DNA of 64,000 nt from Anniella stebbinsi (GCA_029215795.1 JARDYH010000004.1:204580017-204644016), one strand, 5' to 3'; shown: positions 12,858-25,640, counted from the first letter of the stretch. The notes: generated by a model from the letters alone, not told the origin. A program made the numbers and translations.

Positions 12858-12985
12858 TTAGATCCCATCTTTCTTCGATCATGGAACTCAAGGCAGCATA
12901 CATGGGATTTCCAGGTGGTCTTCCATCCAAGCACTGACCAGACATAGACCTGCCCAGTCTCAGCAAGGTGGGCCACACTTCATGC
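12858..12985 (-). mobile_element. 5S-rRNA-derived SINE fragment
   Basis: The phrase ggtcttccatccaagcactg followed by accag resembles the reverse of the 5' half of 5S rRNA (gtactgacc/ccatcc-type internal promoter region), a head type used by SINE3-like elements. It lies next to ctcaaggcagcatacatggg. The copy is diverged and short, so it cannot be a functional 5S gene. Confidence 0.5.
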
Positions 12986-14116
12986 ACTCTCAGACTGTGT
13001 CCTGAAACTTAAAGCCTATACAGGCATTCTTTCTAACACAATTCCAATCGCACGAAACAGGAGTAGGGCCACACGGATTAGCCCTGCCACATTTCTGTCA
13101 TCCATGTTCACATGTTGGAGGGGAAACTTTTGAAGTCGGAAGCCAGGTCTATGCATGCAGGCTCTCCCCGTGATTTAGAACTTTGAACAATAATGAGGGC
13201 TCTAAATCACACAGGGAGCCAACCTGTGGAAAGCAGGTTTCTACTTCAGAATTTCCCTCTCCAATGACATGGCAATGCAACAGAGAAGTAGGGTCAATGC
13301 ATGCAGCCCAGCTCTCCTGTTTTCACGTGACTGGGATTAGAGGAGGCAGAAAACCCAAATGGGTCTATACTCTGCACATGATTGTCACAAAAACATTTCT
13401 GTATGAAGAACTTTGGAGAAAGCGAAATATAGAGATTACAAGCTGCGCATGTTTACGAACGCATATTATAGCAGAGGAATAAAATGCAAGTGACCAGAAA
13501 AGACAGAAAGTACGATGGAACTTACGTTCAAATGGTTGAGACTCAATTAATGAAATATTTTTCAAGTCAAAGATCTAGTTAGAGAACATGAAAATAATAT
13601 CTATACATTTCGGATGCTTTCAAATACTGAATATTTCAGACTTATTGACATATATAAAGGCTTACAAAAGTACATTCCACTTTACAATTCAGTCTACATA
13701 GCTGGACCAAACTTACATTTGCAGAGGGAGAATGTATCTCAAGATCAATGTCCTTCTAGCTCTCAATCCAGCTAAAGCTGTTCATGACTAAGACCTGCTG
13801 AAATGCATTAATCATAACTAATTTAAATCCCATAGCTTTCAGCAGGACCTTGGATGACTAACTTTAATGGGGCTGCAGAATGTTTCAAAGTAGATTTAGA
13901 ATTAAGACAAAAAATGTAATTAGATCCCATAGAGTTATGCCTAGTTTGCATACACACACACACAAAATGCCTACTGACATAAAATCCCTTACCCCCCCCC
14001 CCCCACATTTTCAATCCAAAATTTGAAATCAAAGTGGCTAAAAATTAAGCCATTTTAAAATGATGTGCTTGCATGTGGCAACATTTGCTCCCTCAACTCA
14101 AATTCAGTTACGGTAC

Positions 14117-14230
14117 CTCCATTCCGAATTTCAGCTTGGATCAATTCCTGTTTCAGCACTTCAATTTCTTTCTTCAGTTTAGCATTTTCTACACGAAGTT
14201 TCTTTTCTTCCCTCAGAGATGCCTGCAAGA
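14117..14230 (-). CDS. AIMP1: AIMP1 coding exon 3, coiled-coil region
   Basis: Residues about 37-74: LQASLREEKKLRVENAKLKK continuing EIEVLKQELIQAEIRNG. The heptad-like spacing of Leu and Val marks the coiled coil with which AIMP1 packs against arginyl- and glutaminyl-tRNA synthetases in the multisynthetase complex. The acceptor is tttcctgtag before TCTTGC; the donor is GGAG followed by gtaccg. One base from exon 2 completes the first Ile codon. It is nearly identical to human AIMP1 in this part. Confidence 0.96.
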
Positions 14231-14490
14231 CTACAGGAAACAGAATTTCCATTAGGAACTACTAAAATCATATTGTCATAAACGGTAAGCTGAATTTTGC
14301 CTTTTTGTACATGCTTGAGCTCTATTATTGGACATCAGTTGGACATAAGAACCACTTGCTCCTAAAACTTCAAAAAGCAGGAAAGTCACAATTCATATAT
14401 GTTAGCTGTTCCATTTATTTATTTATTTTTATTTATTATATTTTTAATCAGCCCAATAACTAATGTGCAGACTAGAAAGTTAAAAGACTA

Positions 14491-14947
14491 GGGCTGCATT
14501 CGGACAACACAATAATCAATGGTGGGTTAATAGTCAACTTCATGGTTTATTATCGAGGGGGTACTCCCCACACAACATGATTATAATCAACCATGGTGTG
14601 GATTAAGGCTAGTGTCGAGTTGACTATTAGTCAACAGTGTGTTTGATTGACACATCTCCCGCCCTCTCTTCCTGCCTCAGTGCTCCCGCTGGTATCCCAT
14701 CAGCCACTGTGAGTTCTGCAGGCTGGTTTAGAGCAGCAGCAGCTGTAGTCGCCAAAAATAACCAACTGTGTGCAATGACACGATAACCAATGGTTATTCA
14801 AATAATCAACTCTGCACAGTGGTGGTTATTTGCATTGGTTATTTCGGGCAGATAACCAACTGTGTTGTGGAAAAGTCCTGACAGATGACACAATAACCAA
14901 CTGTTGACTATTTAACCCACCATTGGTTATCATGTTGTCCGAACCCA
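14491..14947. mobile_element. Foldback MITE with long terminal inverted repeats
   Basis: Begins gggctgcattcggacaacac and ends with gttgtccgaaccca. The inner stretches caatggtgggttaa and ttaacccaccattgg pair, so the inverted ends run for about 55 bp. The middle holds further short inverted words such as gataaccaa and ttggttat. Flanking octamers agactagg and agtctaag agree at 6 of 8 positions, a possible decayed 8-bp target duplication of hAT type. There is no coding capacity. Confidence 0.65.
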
Positions 14948-15351
14948 GTCTAAGATACCATACACTTAAAATTATAAAATATAATACAAATATTTAAAAG
15001 AATATAATACAATACAAAGCCTAAGCCGTTTCTGTAAAAGCAATGCAGGGGAATAATGGTCAAATAAACACAGAAACAATAATATGGGATTTCACAAAAT
15101 CATTTTTGTAACCTGAGGAGTTTCTTGCAATGCTCAAATTCCAGATTTATTCTGTTTAAAAAAATGTGGAAGTATCAGTTTTAAAAAAGAAATGAGAGGA
15201 ACAGTCATGACAACGGACAAAGACTCAACATAGCAACCAAAAGGAAAGATGTTCTTTCCATTAAGGTTCTGGAATAGGGAGCAGGAGATTTGAATTCTAT
15301 CCCATGCTCTTCTACAGAATGTCTATATAAGCACTTGGCACCTCAGTTTTT

Positions 15352-15429
15352 CCTAAATATTAAAAGGAATTTTTAGCACCCTACACTACTCCTAAATATT
15401 AAAAGTTATTTTTAGCACCCTACACTACT
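15352..15429. repeat. 39-bp tandem duplication, two units
   Basis: The unit at 15352-15390 (cctaaatattaaaaggaatt...) is repeated at 15391-15429 with two base differences. It is a recent local duplication inside the intron. Confidence 0.9.
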
Positions 15430-16759
15430 GTCAACAAACACTACAGTAATATTTGCTGTGGTATATTTTGGAATTAATTCCATAGCATAAACAGAAATAG
15501 ACTTCTTAATCATATTCACTCCCCCCCCACCTCCAATCCCTGTTACTTGGCACCTGTTGCAAGAAATGAACTGTTGCTCTAAGGTTCATGAGGGAATATA
15601 ATTTGGAACTGCATTATATGCCTATTACAGTGGAATGTATAGCCAAACGGTTTATTCTTTTAAAAAAATCTTTCTAATTACATCAGGAAAGCAGTAGTGG
15701 AAGAAAGATGACAGAGCATTGCACTGTGAACTGTAGTGAGATGAGCTCTAGAGGCACTTCCTTAGGGCTATTCAAAAATGGATGAAAAGTTTGATCTCTT
15801 ATATTTATAAGCAGAACATTTATCTGTCAATTCTAGGCAAAAATGCCTCCTTGGGAATTGAAAAAAAAGGAAAGGCTTTAGTTAAGGCACATTAAATATG
15901 CTAAAGCTCTTCAGCCTATAATAAATATGATTTTTTAAAAAGTAGGAAGTGCATATTTTTTGCTTTCTGATATACAGTCCCTAAATCTTAGCTAGTGGTA
16001 CCTACAATTACCATCCTGTATATAGGCAGTTAAGTGCAATTGACAAAGGACAAATGGTAAAAATATATTCAAACAGCTTCTATAAGGGGGCTTCATATGT
16101 TGGGCTTTAACCATCCCAGAGAGAAACTGTTTGTTATGTAGAGACAGGTGGCTGACATTTGCAAAGTTCAGACACTATTTCTTCTTCACAAGGGAGATGG
16201 AATTCAGTAAAGTCAGTTAAAGTTATAGCAGACTTTTCTCTAAATTGTGGGAAGAAGTGGAGTAGGCCCTCTTCTGGTAACATTTTTATGAACTAGAAGT
16301 TTAGTAGTAGTTTGGTATCTCTCTCTTTAAAGATGAGTTTATACTCTTTATCCCTGTGCATCCTAACTCTCCTCTCACTGAAAACAGGAGTTACATGTAT
16401 TAATTTAATAGGTCTGTTCCAGATCCTCAAAGCATCAAACAAGCTAAAATAGTATCCAAATGCAAAATGCAAATAGTACCAAAATGCAAAAGCTATATAA
16501 AAAAAAAAAGTTAGAAACCAGCAGCAAGATAACTATCCAAATGCTTCTAGAAACACGTTGGATTGCCCATCTGTCTTAAACAATATTATTAAATGGAAGA
16601 AACTGTGTGTGAAAATAGCCAAGCAATGAGTGTTTGCGAGGTACACACAAATTTTGGAAAGTATAAAGCTATTCATGCTATACCTAGAATTAACTTTTGA
16701 TGCTAGCTGCTAAAAAAGCACACACTATCTCTTAAACTTCCATATGGAGTGATTGACTC

Positions 16760-17066
16760 AGTTTGTAGGACACAGTCTGGCTCATCGTGGATTATTTAAT
16801 CCATGATGAGTCACGGTGGCTGTGAGGACCACTCTAAATATCCAGCCCGCTTCGTGGTTGATGTGTCATGCAGATGCAGTGAACTTGGGTTACACGAGGG
16901 TTAAATAAACCTCACATAAACCATGGTCTGTTCTAGGGTTATGTGACACAATAACCCACAAGCAGGGGTTGGATATGTAAAACAACAGCCACATGCATCC
17001 TGTATGCACCACAGGCTCACCGTGGATGACGCAACCCATGGTGGGCTGTCTTGTTGTACGAACTGG
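16760..17066. mobile_element. Foldback MITE, decayed
   Basis: The left end, agtttgtaggacacagtctg followed by gctcatcgtgga, pairs loosely with the right end, where tccacggtgag-type sequence and gtacgaact appear inverted (about 17015-17066). The family looks related to the element at 14491-14947 (gtccgaac/gtacgaac termini, internal ataaccca words). It is non-coding. Confidence 0.5.
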
Positions 17067-17299
17067 CCCATTGTCTACCATTTAGATCAATGAACGATGT
17101 AAATTGTTCAGGATTGGAAAATTATTTTAAGGCAGTTTGGAAGAAGTAATAAAATTACAAGTCCTTTAAAAATACTCAATTTTTAATCATCAGGATTGCT
17201 AAACATGTTGACATAATTTTTTGAAACTTAAGCATGTTTCTGGTTCCTGCATTCTACCTGGATGTCCAGATAGCAACTGTGACCAGGAGTGTGTTTTAT

Positions 17300-17530
17300 T
17301 AACTGTATCCAATATACCATACCATCCTTCCCTAATCATAAGGGAACTTGGTCACTGTGACTCATGCGCTGGTCTAACCTTCATGTTAGACTACTGCATT
17401 TAGTCTACATGGAATGCACTGGAAGACAGCTTGGACATTTGCACTGCTTGGCAATTCCTTCTTAGACACAATTCAAGGTGCTGGTTATTGTCTATAAAAT
17501 CCTAAATTGCAAAGCTTAATTCAGGAATTG
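17300..17530 (+). mobile_element. L2-like LINE fragment, decayed
   Basis: Retains recognisable coding vocabulary of the RT-thumb region: atgttagactactgcattta (a decayed LDYCNAL-type segment), then ggtgctggttattgtctata and aaaatccta. It is frameshifted and diverged, so this is an old copy. Confidence 0.45.
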
Positions 17531-17791
17531 GTCATGGTAGAGTCTTAGCAATAATTATGATATATTCTCCACAGGGTTGATTACCAAGTAACAACTGTAT
17601 TCTCCTTTTGACACTAGGTCAATTACCTTGTGATTTTTAAAATGTGTAAAAAATGTGTAAAACCCTATAGGAGTGATATGTCCTAAAATTGAGGTTTTAG
17701 CTAGGGTTTGGTTCACAATCGGAAGATATAGACTCTATTTCACTGCTTTTCCATGGACATTTCACAATATGGTTAAAGATTTATGCCTTAC

Positions 17792-17925
17792 TAGCTTTTT
17801 CCTTTAGAAGAGCAACTTGCTGCTTAAGGTATTCAATAACTTGATCAGCTTCTGCACCCTTCTGCTCCAGTCTGCTCAAAACTGCATTGTTGGCTGCCAT
17901 TTTCATCAAGGAACGGACTAAAAAC
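17792..17925 (-). CDS. AIMP1: AIMP1 coding exon 2 with initiation codon
   Basis: The chosen start is ATG at 17900-17898, giving MAANNAVLSRLEQKGAEADQ followed by VIEYLKQQVALLKEKA. This is the N-terminus of AIMP1 and the first part of its coiled coil. An alternative ATG two codons upstream (17906) gives MKMAANN. The frame stays open to the acceptor (tttgtttag before GTTTTT), reading FLVRSLMKM. Human AIMP1 also has a longer isoform whose extension reads through this position, so an upstream start in exon 1 is conceivable, but I could not find one. The donor is GCTA followed by gtaagg, leaving one base. Residues 1-36 match the human length exactly. Confidence 0.96.
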
Positions 17926-18840
17926 CTAAACAAAAGGAAACAGGATAATGTGAACATTTTATTAATGCAATTATCTGCAGTTCTGTTTTGAATAAGTAGA
18001 CTGAAAACCAACCACTGCTGGCAGAGCAGAGTATCTAAGAAAGAACACACTGGGCTAACCCTAACTTAAAATTCCCATTAAAAGGGAATTGTCAAGCTGA
18101 TTTTGATGTGCACCTGTATTTTCCAGTATTCTGGAAAGACAAGTGACTTCAGCTTCCATCTGTAACAAACATGTTTCTTCTGGGCAATTTAAAATCCATT
18201 TCATTTTTCTAGACTGCAAGGCAGAGTGCAAGTCACACAAAGTTTATGTTTTTCTCACACTAGTTGACCAATTTTAAGATTCGTTTCTATTAGAGTTCTA
18301 AAGTATGGGGGTTTGTGGCACAGTGCCAGACAAGATGAAAAAATTGCATCATCCCAAATATTGCAAAGTCTATTGAAAAATAAGGTGTTTACTAAAAGAC
18401 AGTTAATAAAACACAGTTAATAAATATCAGGTCTACAGAGTAAACAAACTTTTAAAAAACAAGCAGCAGTAACAAAATTCTTAGCTCATGATCAAATTTC
18501 ATAGTCCTAAAGATACTCTGGAAGAGCGATGCCTTCACTATAAAGTAGAAGGTAAGCAGCGATGTAGCCAGACAGGTTTCCCTAAGGAGGTCATACCACC
18601 ATGATAGTTCAGTAAAAAATAAGACTGAACTTCAAAATAAGTTCAAAAGAAATTATTTTTGTAGAAATCAGAATAGCATAATAATATATTAAAAATGGCA
18701 ATGTCCAGCTTGATGCAAAATGGAGGTTTTTCATCACTGAATATTGCTGAAAAGTACCAGTCACATCCCACTGTAACATTTCTGCTTCAATGAATCCTTT
18801 AAAAAAAGCTTTCTAGCATTTAAATATTCAAAGACTTAAT

Positions 18841-18875
18841 GATTGTTGTGCTGATTTATCATCAGCACAACAATC
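18841..18875. repeat. Perfect 15-bp inverted repeat, 5-base loop
   Basis: gattgttgtgctgat, loop ttatc, then atcagcacaacaatc. All 15 pairs match. The arms do not extend further. Confidence 0.95.
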
Positions 18876-19783
18876 TGGAAAAGTAAGAAAATTGAATGGT
18901 TTCAAAGCAAATTTTATACATTTCCTTTGCTATTTCATCATTGACACCTGTTATTGATACCTGTTATAATCCTCTGACATTGAATTAGATCTGCTTCAAT
19001 GCTTTCTTTGGAAACAAAACACTGTAAAGCATTCCCCCATGCTAACAGCAGCCAATGTGGGTAGAAATGAATATGGAAATGGGGTGCACCCCACAATAAG
19101 ATTCCCAAATGCTTGGCAGTATCTGACTGCCCTAAATACACTGGCCAGATGTGATTGTATGCCATCTCATAAATGACACTGTCCTGGGCAGAGATATAAA
19201 TGTCCAGGAAAAAAATGGGGGACAGAACCCTCAAAAAATAATAGGGAAAAAAATCCAAAAAATCCTGGGGGTGATTGTTTTGTTTTCACACACACCTCCC
19301 ATTTTCCCAGTTTTTTCCTGGGTCTTTACATCTCTAGTCCTGGCTGCGTGGGTGCTTTGGGATGGTCCAATGTTTAGTTTAGGGTGCATTTCTAAATGCA
19401 TAGGCAATCGTGGGCACTACGAAGAGAAAAGAAAAACAAAGAAATCTGACTGAGAATGTTCAAGACTTGGGACTTCCTCGAGTATTCCCACCTTCAGATT
19501 TAGGAGTATTTTTGGATGAATGAAGCACTAAGCCTATGCTGGGGGATTGCTTGACACCCACTGCATATTGAACACTCCCATTTGCTGTTGCAGCAATGGA
19601 AACAAGAAACAAAATGATCAGTGAAACATAGTTCGACAATTTGTCTGACTTGTCCAAGACCTCTGGAGACCCACCCGATTAATTCAAAATCAAAAATATC
19701 TGCCTCCTAAATTCTATTCTTTGCTGCGGTCCTACTCATGAGAGCTCTCCAATCATACTTTGCAAAGTAACTAATAATAACTG

Positions 19784-19788
<5 letters not shown>

Positions 19789-19822
<34 letters not shown>
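19789..19822. repeat. TA dinucleotide microsatellite
   Basis: About 17 uninterrupted TA/AT units. Similar pure TA tracts lie at 24306-24329 and 40746-40772. Confidence 0.95.
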
Positions 19823-19824
<2 letters not shown>

Positions 19825-20110
19825 CTATGAATACTGTTCATTATAATTATGGGATAACCAAGCTACAAAATATATTACTGTATCACATAATTTTGAAAGC
19901 AAGAAACAGTTACACATATTTCAGTATTTTCTCCTAAATCATCAATTTTACTGGGATACTTGTTTTCAAATTTCTGATAATTTAGGAAAGATAAGATTGT
20001 TATGTGTTAGAATAATCTTTATTGTATACTTCTGTAATTCCTAGATGGATCAATACATGAAATTAATAATTAATGCAGATTGGGGGGAAATAAATTTAGT
20101 TACCAAAATT

Positions 20111-20210
20111 GGCTGGGTTCACACAACACGGAACTCACATTCAAGGTTGAATATGGCTTGAGTATAAGTTGGTACTGAATCATGGTTTGTTGTGCTGTGT
20201 GAAGTCAGCT
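20111..20210. mobile_element. Small foldback element
   Basis: The left end ggctgggttcacacaacac pairs with the right end gtgctgtgtgaagtcagc. It is about 100 bp, non-coding, and of the same general style as the other short MITEs here. Confidence 0.45.
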
Positions 20211-23200
20211 GTACTAACAAACCATTGAAACCAATGGGATTTAAGTTAATCATGGCTAAATTCACAAATTTCAATGGATCTACTTGCAGTGAGACTATGT
20301 TTGGGTCCAACTCAAAGTATTTGTAATCTAAGATGTCTCATACCAAAAATAGACATTGTGTTATTCATAAACCGTATCTTCTAAAATATTGTTTTCATTT
20401 ATATTTGAAGTATCTGTTTTCAATATACATTTTCTAACAATTAAGGAATAGAGGCTTCTTACAAGTCAACTATGTTATGCTTAACATTCCAAAAATATAC
20501 CCTGACAATTTAGGAAAGCATGCAACCAACAAGCGTTCAGTTATCCACCTAAAATAAATTACAAACATAATCTTTTTCATAGACCAAAATAATGTAATAT
20601 TGCAACAAAAGTAAATATCCAAAATTACACCAGTAATCAGGCCAATCTGTAGAAATCACAACTGCTTTACCCAATGCTATACTTACAACTGCAGTTCACT
20701 AAATTACATACTTCAAATCAACTAGAAATATATAAGAACTCCATCTTCTCAAGCCTTTAATTGCCAGAGGAAAGCTCTTAATATCCAGCAAGCATCTACA
20801 TCTGAATTAATATTAATTATAGGTTCAGTTTTGAGATCACAAGCATATACTAGTTTCTAAGTCATGCTGCTTGGCAGCAACTGGTCCTTGTCAGTTATTT
20901 ATAGTTACACATTACTTCAACAGGATATTAGACTGGTATTTCCATTGTATCTATTTGAAATAGTACTTAAGTTTTAGAAGATATTCTGTAGGTGATCCGC
21001 ATGATTAAAATGTACTAGTTTCAAAGATTTTTAAGCACCAGACTTTCTGTTTTTAACATCTGTACAGAAAAACTTCCCCACATTTTTCACTTTGGGATCC
21101 CCTTTGGGAATTTACCAGTTTATTAAAAAAGCAATTTAAAAGTCCCCCTAAAAGACAATTAATATTCCAAAGTTTCAGTGATAGACAAGTGACCCATCCA
21201 TACTTTACAAATATTGTGCATCAATTATCTAAAACATGTTAAGAAATGAAAGCGAGAGCTTATCAGTACAACATTGTAGATTAGTATTTTAAACCTAAGA
21301 ATGAAAATAGTACGAAAACAGTGGGATGGTGTGAAAATTATTAACTATAGGTTAGAAATCAAGCGGGATCCCACAGCTTGCTCCCTAAGCCATGGTTAAC
21401 TGTTACATCTACACTACACTGGAAGAAATAACAAAATGACAGAAAACTGAACATGAAAAAATATAACCTTAGACGTTGTTTTCCAGTCACATTGACAAAC
21501 GACAGATGCAGTTTTTTCCCCTGGTCCGATTAAGCAAGGAAACTAATGGACATATTTATATGAGCATGCAAAAATATACTTTGCTCTATAAATTGTTATT
21601 AAAAGCCAAGCACAGCTGTTTTGAGAGGGACATGAGAACTTCCACACGTTTGTTAAAATCACTCTACCTTACTCAAGTTAGTTGAGAGGCCATTAGAATT
21701 ATTTAACATATTTTAGTTCAATCGTTCAATGGACATTTTACATGTGCAGCCATATAAGAAGAAAACACACTTACACAGGCATTAGTATATATGGTAGAAA
21801 ACACATAACTAATTCCTATGGATTAAAAAAAACAAAGTGCACTTTGCAGGCTACTTGACAGTGTACTGCTGCTTAAACTTGCTTAAATTGGGCCTATACT
21901 CACTTCAGTGGGAGTAACCCCACTGAACACCTTAGAACATGCTTTTGAGTAGCCATGTATAGGATGACATTGTTAATAATTCTGCATGCTTCCTTGGTAG
22001 CCTCATATGTAAGATAATACAGATAACAGCTGAAAAAAGACCACCAGGGAAAGTTCTGAAAGACTTTGTTACACTGGTTCCAGGAAGACTTCTACATTGT
22101 TTTGAACTGCCAAGATTTCAAGCTTTAAGTAGCTCAACCAGTGCAAGAAGCAACATTTCTACTATGCCCCTACAACTTTTTAAAAAAAGGCATAGCATGG
22201 GTGGGTGAAAAAAGTACAAGACAGAGGCACAGTTCTGTTAAACAGGAAAGACTCTTTTCTATTTAAAATTAGCTTGTCTACTGAGCTGAAGTAAATGTCC
22301 AAACCTTGCAGGATGCATTCTTCTCCCCTGTCCATGCTAGGCAGTTGTGGCCTTGATTTCTAACTCTCAATTTATTAGTATACCTTTTGTCATTGCAGGA
22401 TATTTTAGCAAGGAGCAACTGAACTAAGTAGACCACCTTAAGTACAATGTGAAGTTCCTTATATCATTCTCAAAAGGAGTGCAAACATATTCAGGCCCTG
22501 AACAGCTGTTCCTAAATATGGAAAAGGAACCAACTATGTTCAGTTATGAGTGAATGATCACACTTGCTGATCTAACAAACCCTTCTGGGCCATCCTTTAG
22601 AAACTAAAGGAACAATCCAGCTACTTATCGCCCAAGACTGTAATAAGATGCCATGACAAAGCTGTATGCAATTATTTCTCCCTCACACAATCCACCACAG
22701 TGCATTTGCCAGCTAGTTAACCATATAATCCAGAATTACAAGAATAGACATGACAAAGTTTTATATTATTTGCATTTCTAACCTGTTTTACACCATGTTG
22801 TGAACCTTTTAAATATTCTATTTAAATAACGGTTTAACAAAAATCGAATGATAGCAGTATTATATTCCTCAACATTAGGCAAAACAAAAACTGAATATAA
22901 ATTTCTACATTTGTAAGTAGAGGGGAAATGCTCTTTGCATCAATATTAAAAAAAATGATTGATCGATTAATACAACAATTTTATAACCACTGTGGAGTTA
23001 CCATCACTTAATCATTTAGTTAATTCTACAGTCCTGAATGGGCAAACTTCTACAGCTGGCCTATTTTATTTATATAACCTTTTAGTGGGGGTTAGACTTC
23101 TATCCAACCAGTTGCTTTTTTAAAATTGAAGTTGGACATGAAAACAATTTAAGCTGCAAATTGGCTCTGCTTGGCAAGCAGCACTTTCCTCCTTCCAGGT

Positions 23201-23750
23201 GCTGAATGCATATGATCCAACAGCAGTCTTGGCCTAAAGAAAGCTCGAAATAACAATTCTTCCCTCCCTACCTCCTGCCTCCCAAAGCTCAGTACAAACA
23301 TTCTTAGTGTAGCTTGGGCTCAAAATAATGCTTATTCCCTCCCAGTCAACCCTGAACAAATATTAAACGGTGGTGGGGCAAAATTCCTACCTGAATCTAG
23401 ATCACAAAATAATTACTGCACTGATGAGGCAAGTTTTTTTACTAATAGATAGCTTGACCCTAAACATGTTTATTCATAAGTCCCACAAATTTCAGCAGAA
23501 CTTAGTACCCTTAAAAGGGTGCCCAAGACGGCACACTAAATGACTTCAGTAGGTCAGTGGGAGAAGCAAAGTCCTCTGAGAACAATTTGCAGCTTTAGCT
23601 GGAATCATTTGCCAGCTTAGGTGTTAAATCAGTTCACTTTCATACAGACAAGCCAAACTTCTTAGCCAAAAGCAGTGAGGATGGGAAAGTATTTTGCAAA
23701 TTTTCAATTAACTATAGTATGTATAGAAAAATAGGTGCTTGACATATATA

Positions 23751-23865
23751 TTGGCTTGGATCCTATATTAGGAGAGTTCTGCTCATGGTAGGGGTTGTCC
23801 CATGAGTAGAACTCACCTTCCATGAATGGAAACTTCTCCTGAAGCAAAAACTTAGAATCCAAGCC
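23751..23865. mobile_element. Small foldback element
   Basis: ttggcttggatcctat at the left pairs with gaatccaagcc at the right. Inner words gagttctgctcatgg and ccatgagtagaactcac also pair. It is about 115 bp and non-coding. Confidence 0.5.
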
Positions 23866-24305
23866 ACTAGGATTTTATGCTTTTAAAAGTTCTTTGTCCT
23901 TTTTGCGAATGGAAAGGCTTGTTCCATTCACTGAAGGGACTGAGATTCAGGAAGGCTCTGGCTGGACGATCAGCAGAGCTGAATTTTGCCAATTCCCCCT
24001 ACAGTCTCCATGCCTCACACTGTTTGAGAGGGTCTCCTAAATCTCTGAAACAGCTTTTCAGGGAGGACAGGGGAGAGGAAGAATTGGCAAAGATTGTCTC
24101 TCTCTCTCTCTCTTACTCCAGTAAGGAGTTCTGCTCATGGGGACTCTGGATTCAATCCCTTATTCCTGAAGGGTTTGAATCTCTTTATACAATTAATAGT
24201 AGCCATCCTGCTCCATAAGGACTAGTTTCAGATTCCATACACATTACTGCTGGATATATACGAAACAGTCTGTTGATTCCACCCAGAAGCAACATTTATA
24301 CTATA

Positions 24306-24329
24306 CTATATATATATATATATATATAT
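24306..24329. repeat. TA microsatellite
   Basis: Twelve uninterrupted TA units inside AIMP1 intron 1. Confidence 0.95.
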
Positions 24330-25339
24330 CTCCTCCAGATGGCTCTAGTACAAATATGGATTTCTGATCCATTACCTGGATTTTGCTTCTGGCCTTTTAA
24401 ATTTCAGAACCGTGCTGCAACTGGCAAATTATCAACCACTGACCAGAGGATTGGCTGTGTGTATAGGAGAGCCAGTTTAAATCCCGACTTGGCCAAAGCT
24501 CACTGGAGGGTCATGGGAGGTCACTCTCTCAGGCCAAGATTGCTTTGAGATCATCTGCATTCAGCACCTGGAGGGATCAGAGACCCCCTCACCAAGCAGA
24601 GTCAATTTGCAGTTTAAATTGTTTTCATGTGTGATTTCAATTTTAAGTGAGCATTCTATCCAAGCAGTTGCTAAGCCCCACTAAAAAGTTTATACAAATA
24701 AATATCTTAAGTGTAGAGCACTGGGACACTTTTAGAAACAATGCTAAAGTATTGTTAAATACTGGGTAGCTAAGCCACTGTAGGAATCTTTAGATGTAGA
24801 ACTCTAAGGAAAACTCTCTATGCACTCAAAACGAGGAAAAGAGTATGGGAACAGAACACGAGATGGGACAACTTCCTAATTAAAGAGAAAGGGGGTGGGA
24901 AGTGATATAGCCACCTTCGTCCACAGCAACCAAGCACATCTTCAAATTGACTGCTGCTGGGGTGTTGTCACTAAACTGTGCCAGTATGAGCTGGCTAACA
25001 GCAAACCTACTAAAATTAAATCCTGAAAGGACATTGTAATGATTAAGAAGCTAGGTTTGGGAATGTGCCCTGATCTAGAGTCACCTGCAAAAACAAATTT
25101 GCAGTTTGAGTGTGCTCCGTCACCGTTCTTTGCTGCTTGACTCCCAAATGACACCAGTGGCTAGGATATTTTGCCAGATATAGATGGTCAGACTGCTGCA
25201 ATTTTTCCTCTCTAGCCACGTTCTTGCAATGGTCATTTATCCATTTTACTTAGACTAACACAATGTGTTCTACACTAGGATGCCCTTGAAAACAGTTTGA
25301 AAGCTTAAGCTGATCTAAAATGCAGAGAGCCATTTATTG

Positions 25340-25640
25340 TGGACAGAAAATCAATCCAATCCAGACCCATTTACAATGGCTGCCATCCAGTGAAACTCTC
25401 TTCCTAGAGAGCTGCAGCTGTGTATCTTCTATCACCAGCTCAAGATACTTCTCCCTATCTGCCTGTTTTTGTTTTGTTTTTTAAAGTTGGATGGATTTGC
25501 TGCTGGTCTGATATTATTTCGGGGGGTTTGCAGTAGTTTTCTGATATTTTTATGTTGCTTTAAAACTGTATCAGTTTTTAAACAGTTTTGATGTTGTGTG
25601 AGCACCCACCTGGCTGGGAACATTAGGTAGTAGTAGCAAT
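25340..25640 (+). mobile_element. LINE 3'-end fragment, decayed
   Basis: Starts with a coding-like remnant (gaaactctcttcctagagag). A T-rich 3' region rich in tttttatgttg words follows, then an AATAA-type tail near 25634. It resembles the 3' ends of L2/CR1 elements in this window but is too diverged for a subfamily. Confidence 0.35.

Larger units (their letters stand above)
12122..14116 (-). other. AIMP1: AIMP1 intron between exons 3 and 4
   Basis: Intron of 2.0 kb. It contains a CR1 tail fragment (about 12575-12620), a 5S-derived SINE fragment (about 12858-12985) and a run of 13 C (13992-14004). The remainder shows nothing I can identify. Confidence 0.65.
14231..17791 (-). other. AIMP1: AIMP1 intron between exons 2 and 3
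   Basis: Intron of 3.6 kb. It carries two foldback elements (14491-14947 and 16760-17066), a 39-bp tandem duplication at 15352-15429, and an L2-like fragment at about 17300-17530. The stretch between about 15450 and 16750 shows no pattern that I can name. Confidence 0.65.

Noticed and set aside
12858..12985. 5S rRNA gene
   Set aside because: Only part of the 5S-like head is present and it is diverged, so it is a SINE remnant.
13823..14032. Small frames around the C run near 14000
   Set aside because: Chance frames in intron with a homopolymer; no similarity.
17926..18050. Longer AIMP1 start (MCSFLDTLLCQQ...) in the open frame upstream of exon 2
   Set aside because: A polypyrimidine tract and acceptor AG end at 17926; upstream residues are intronic translation.
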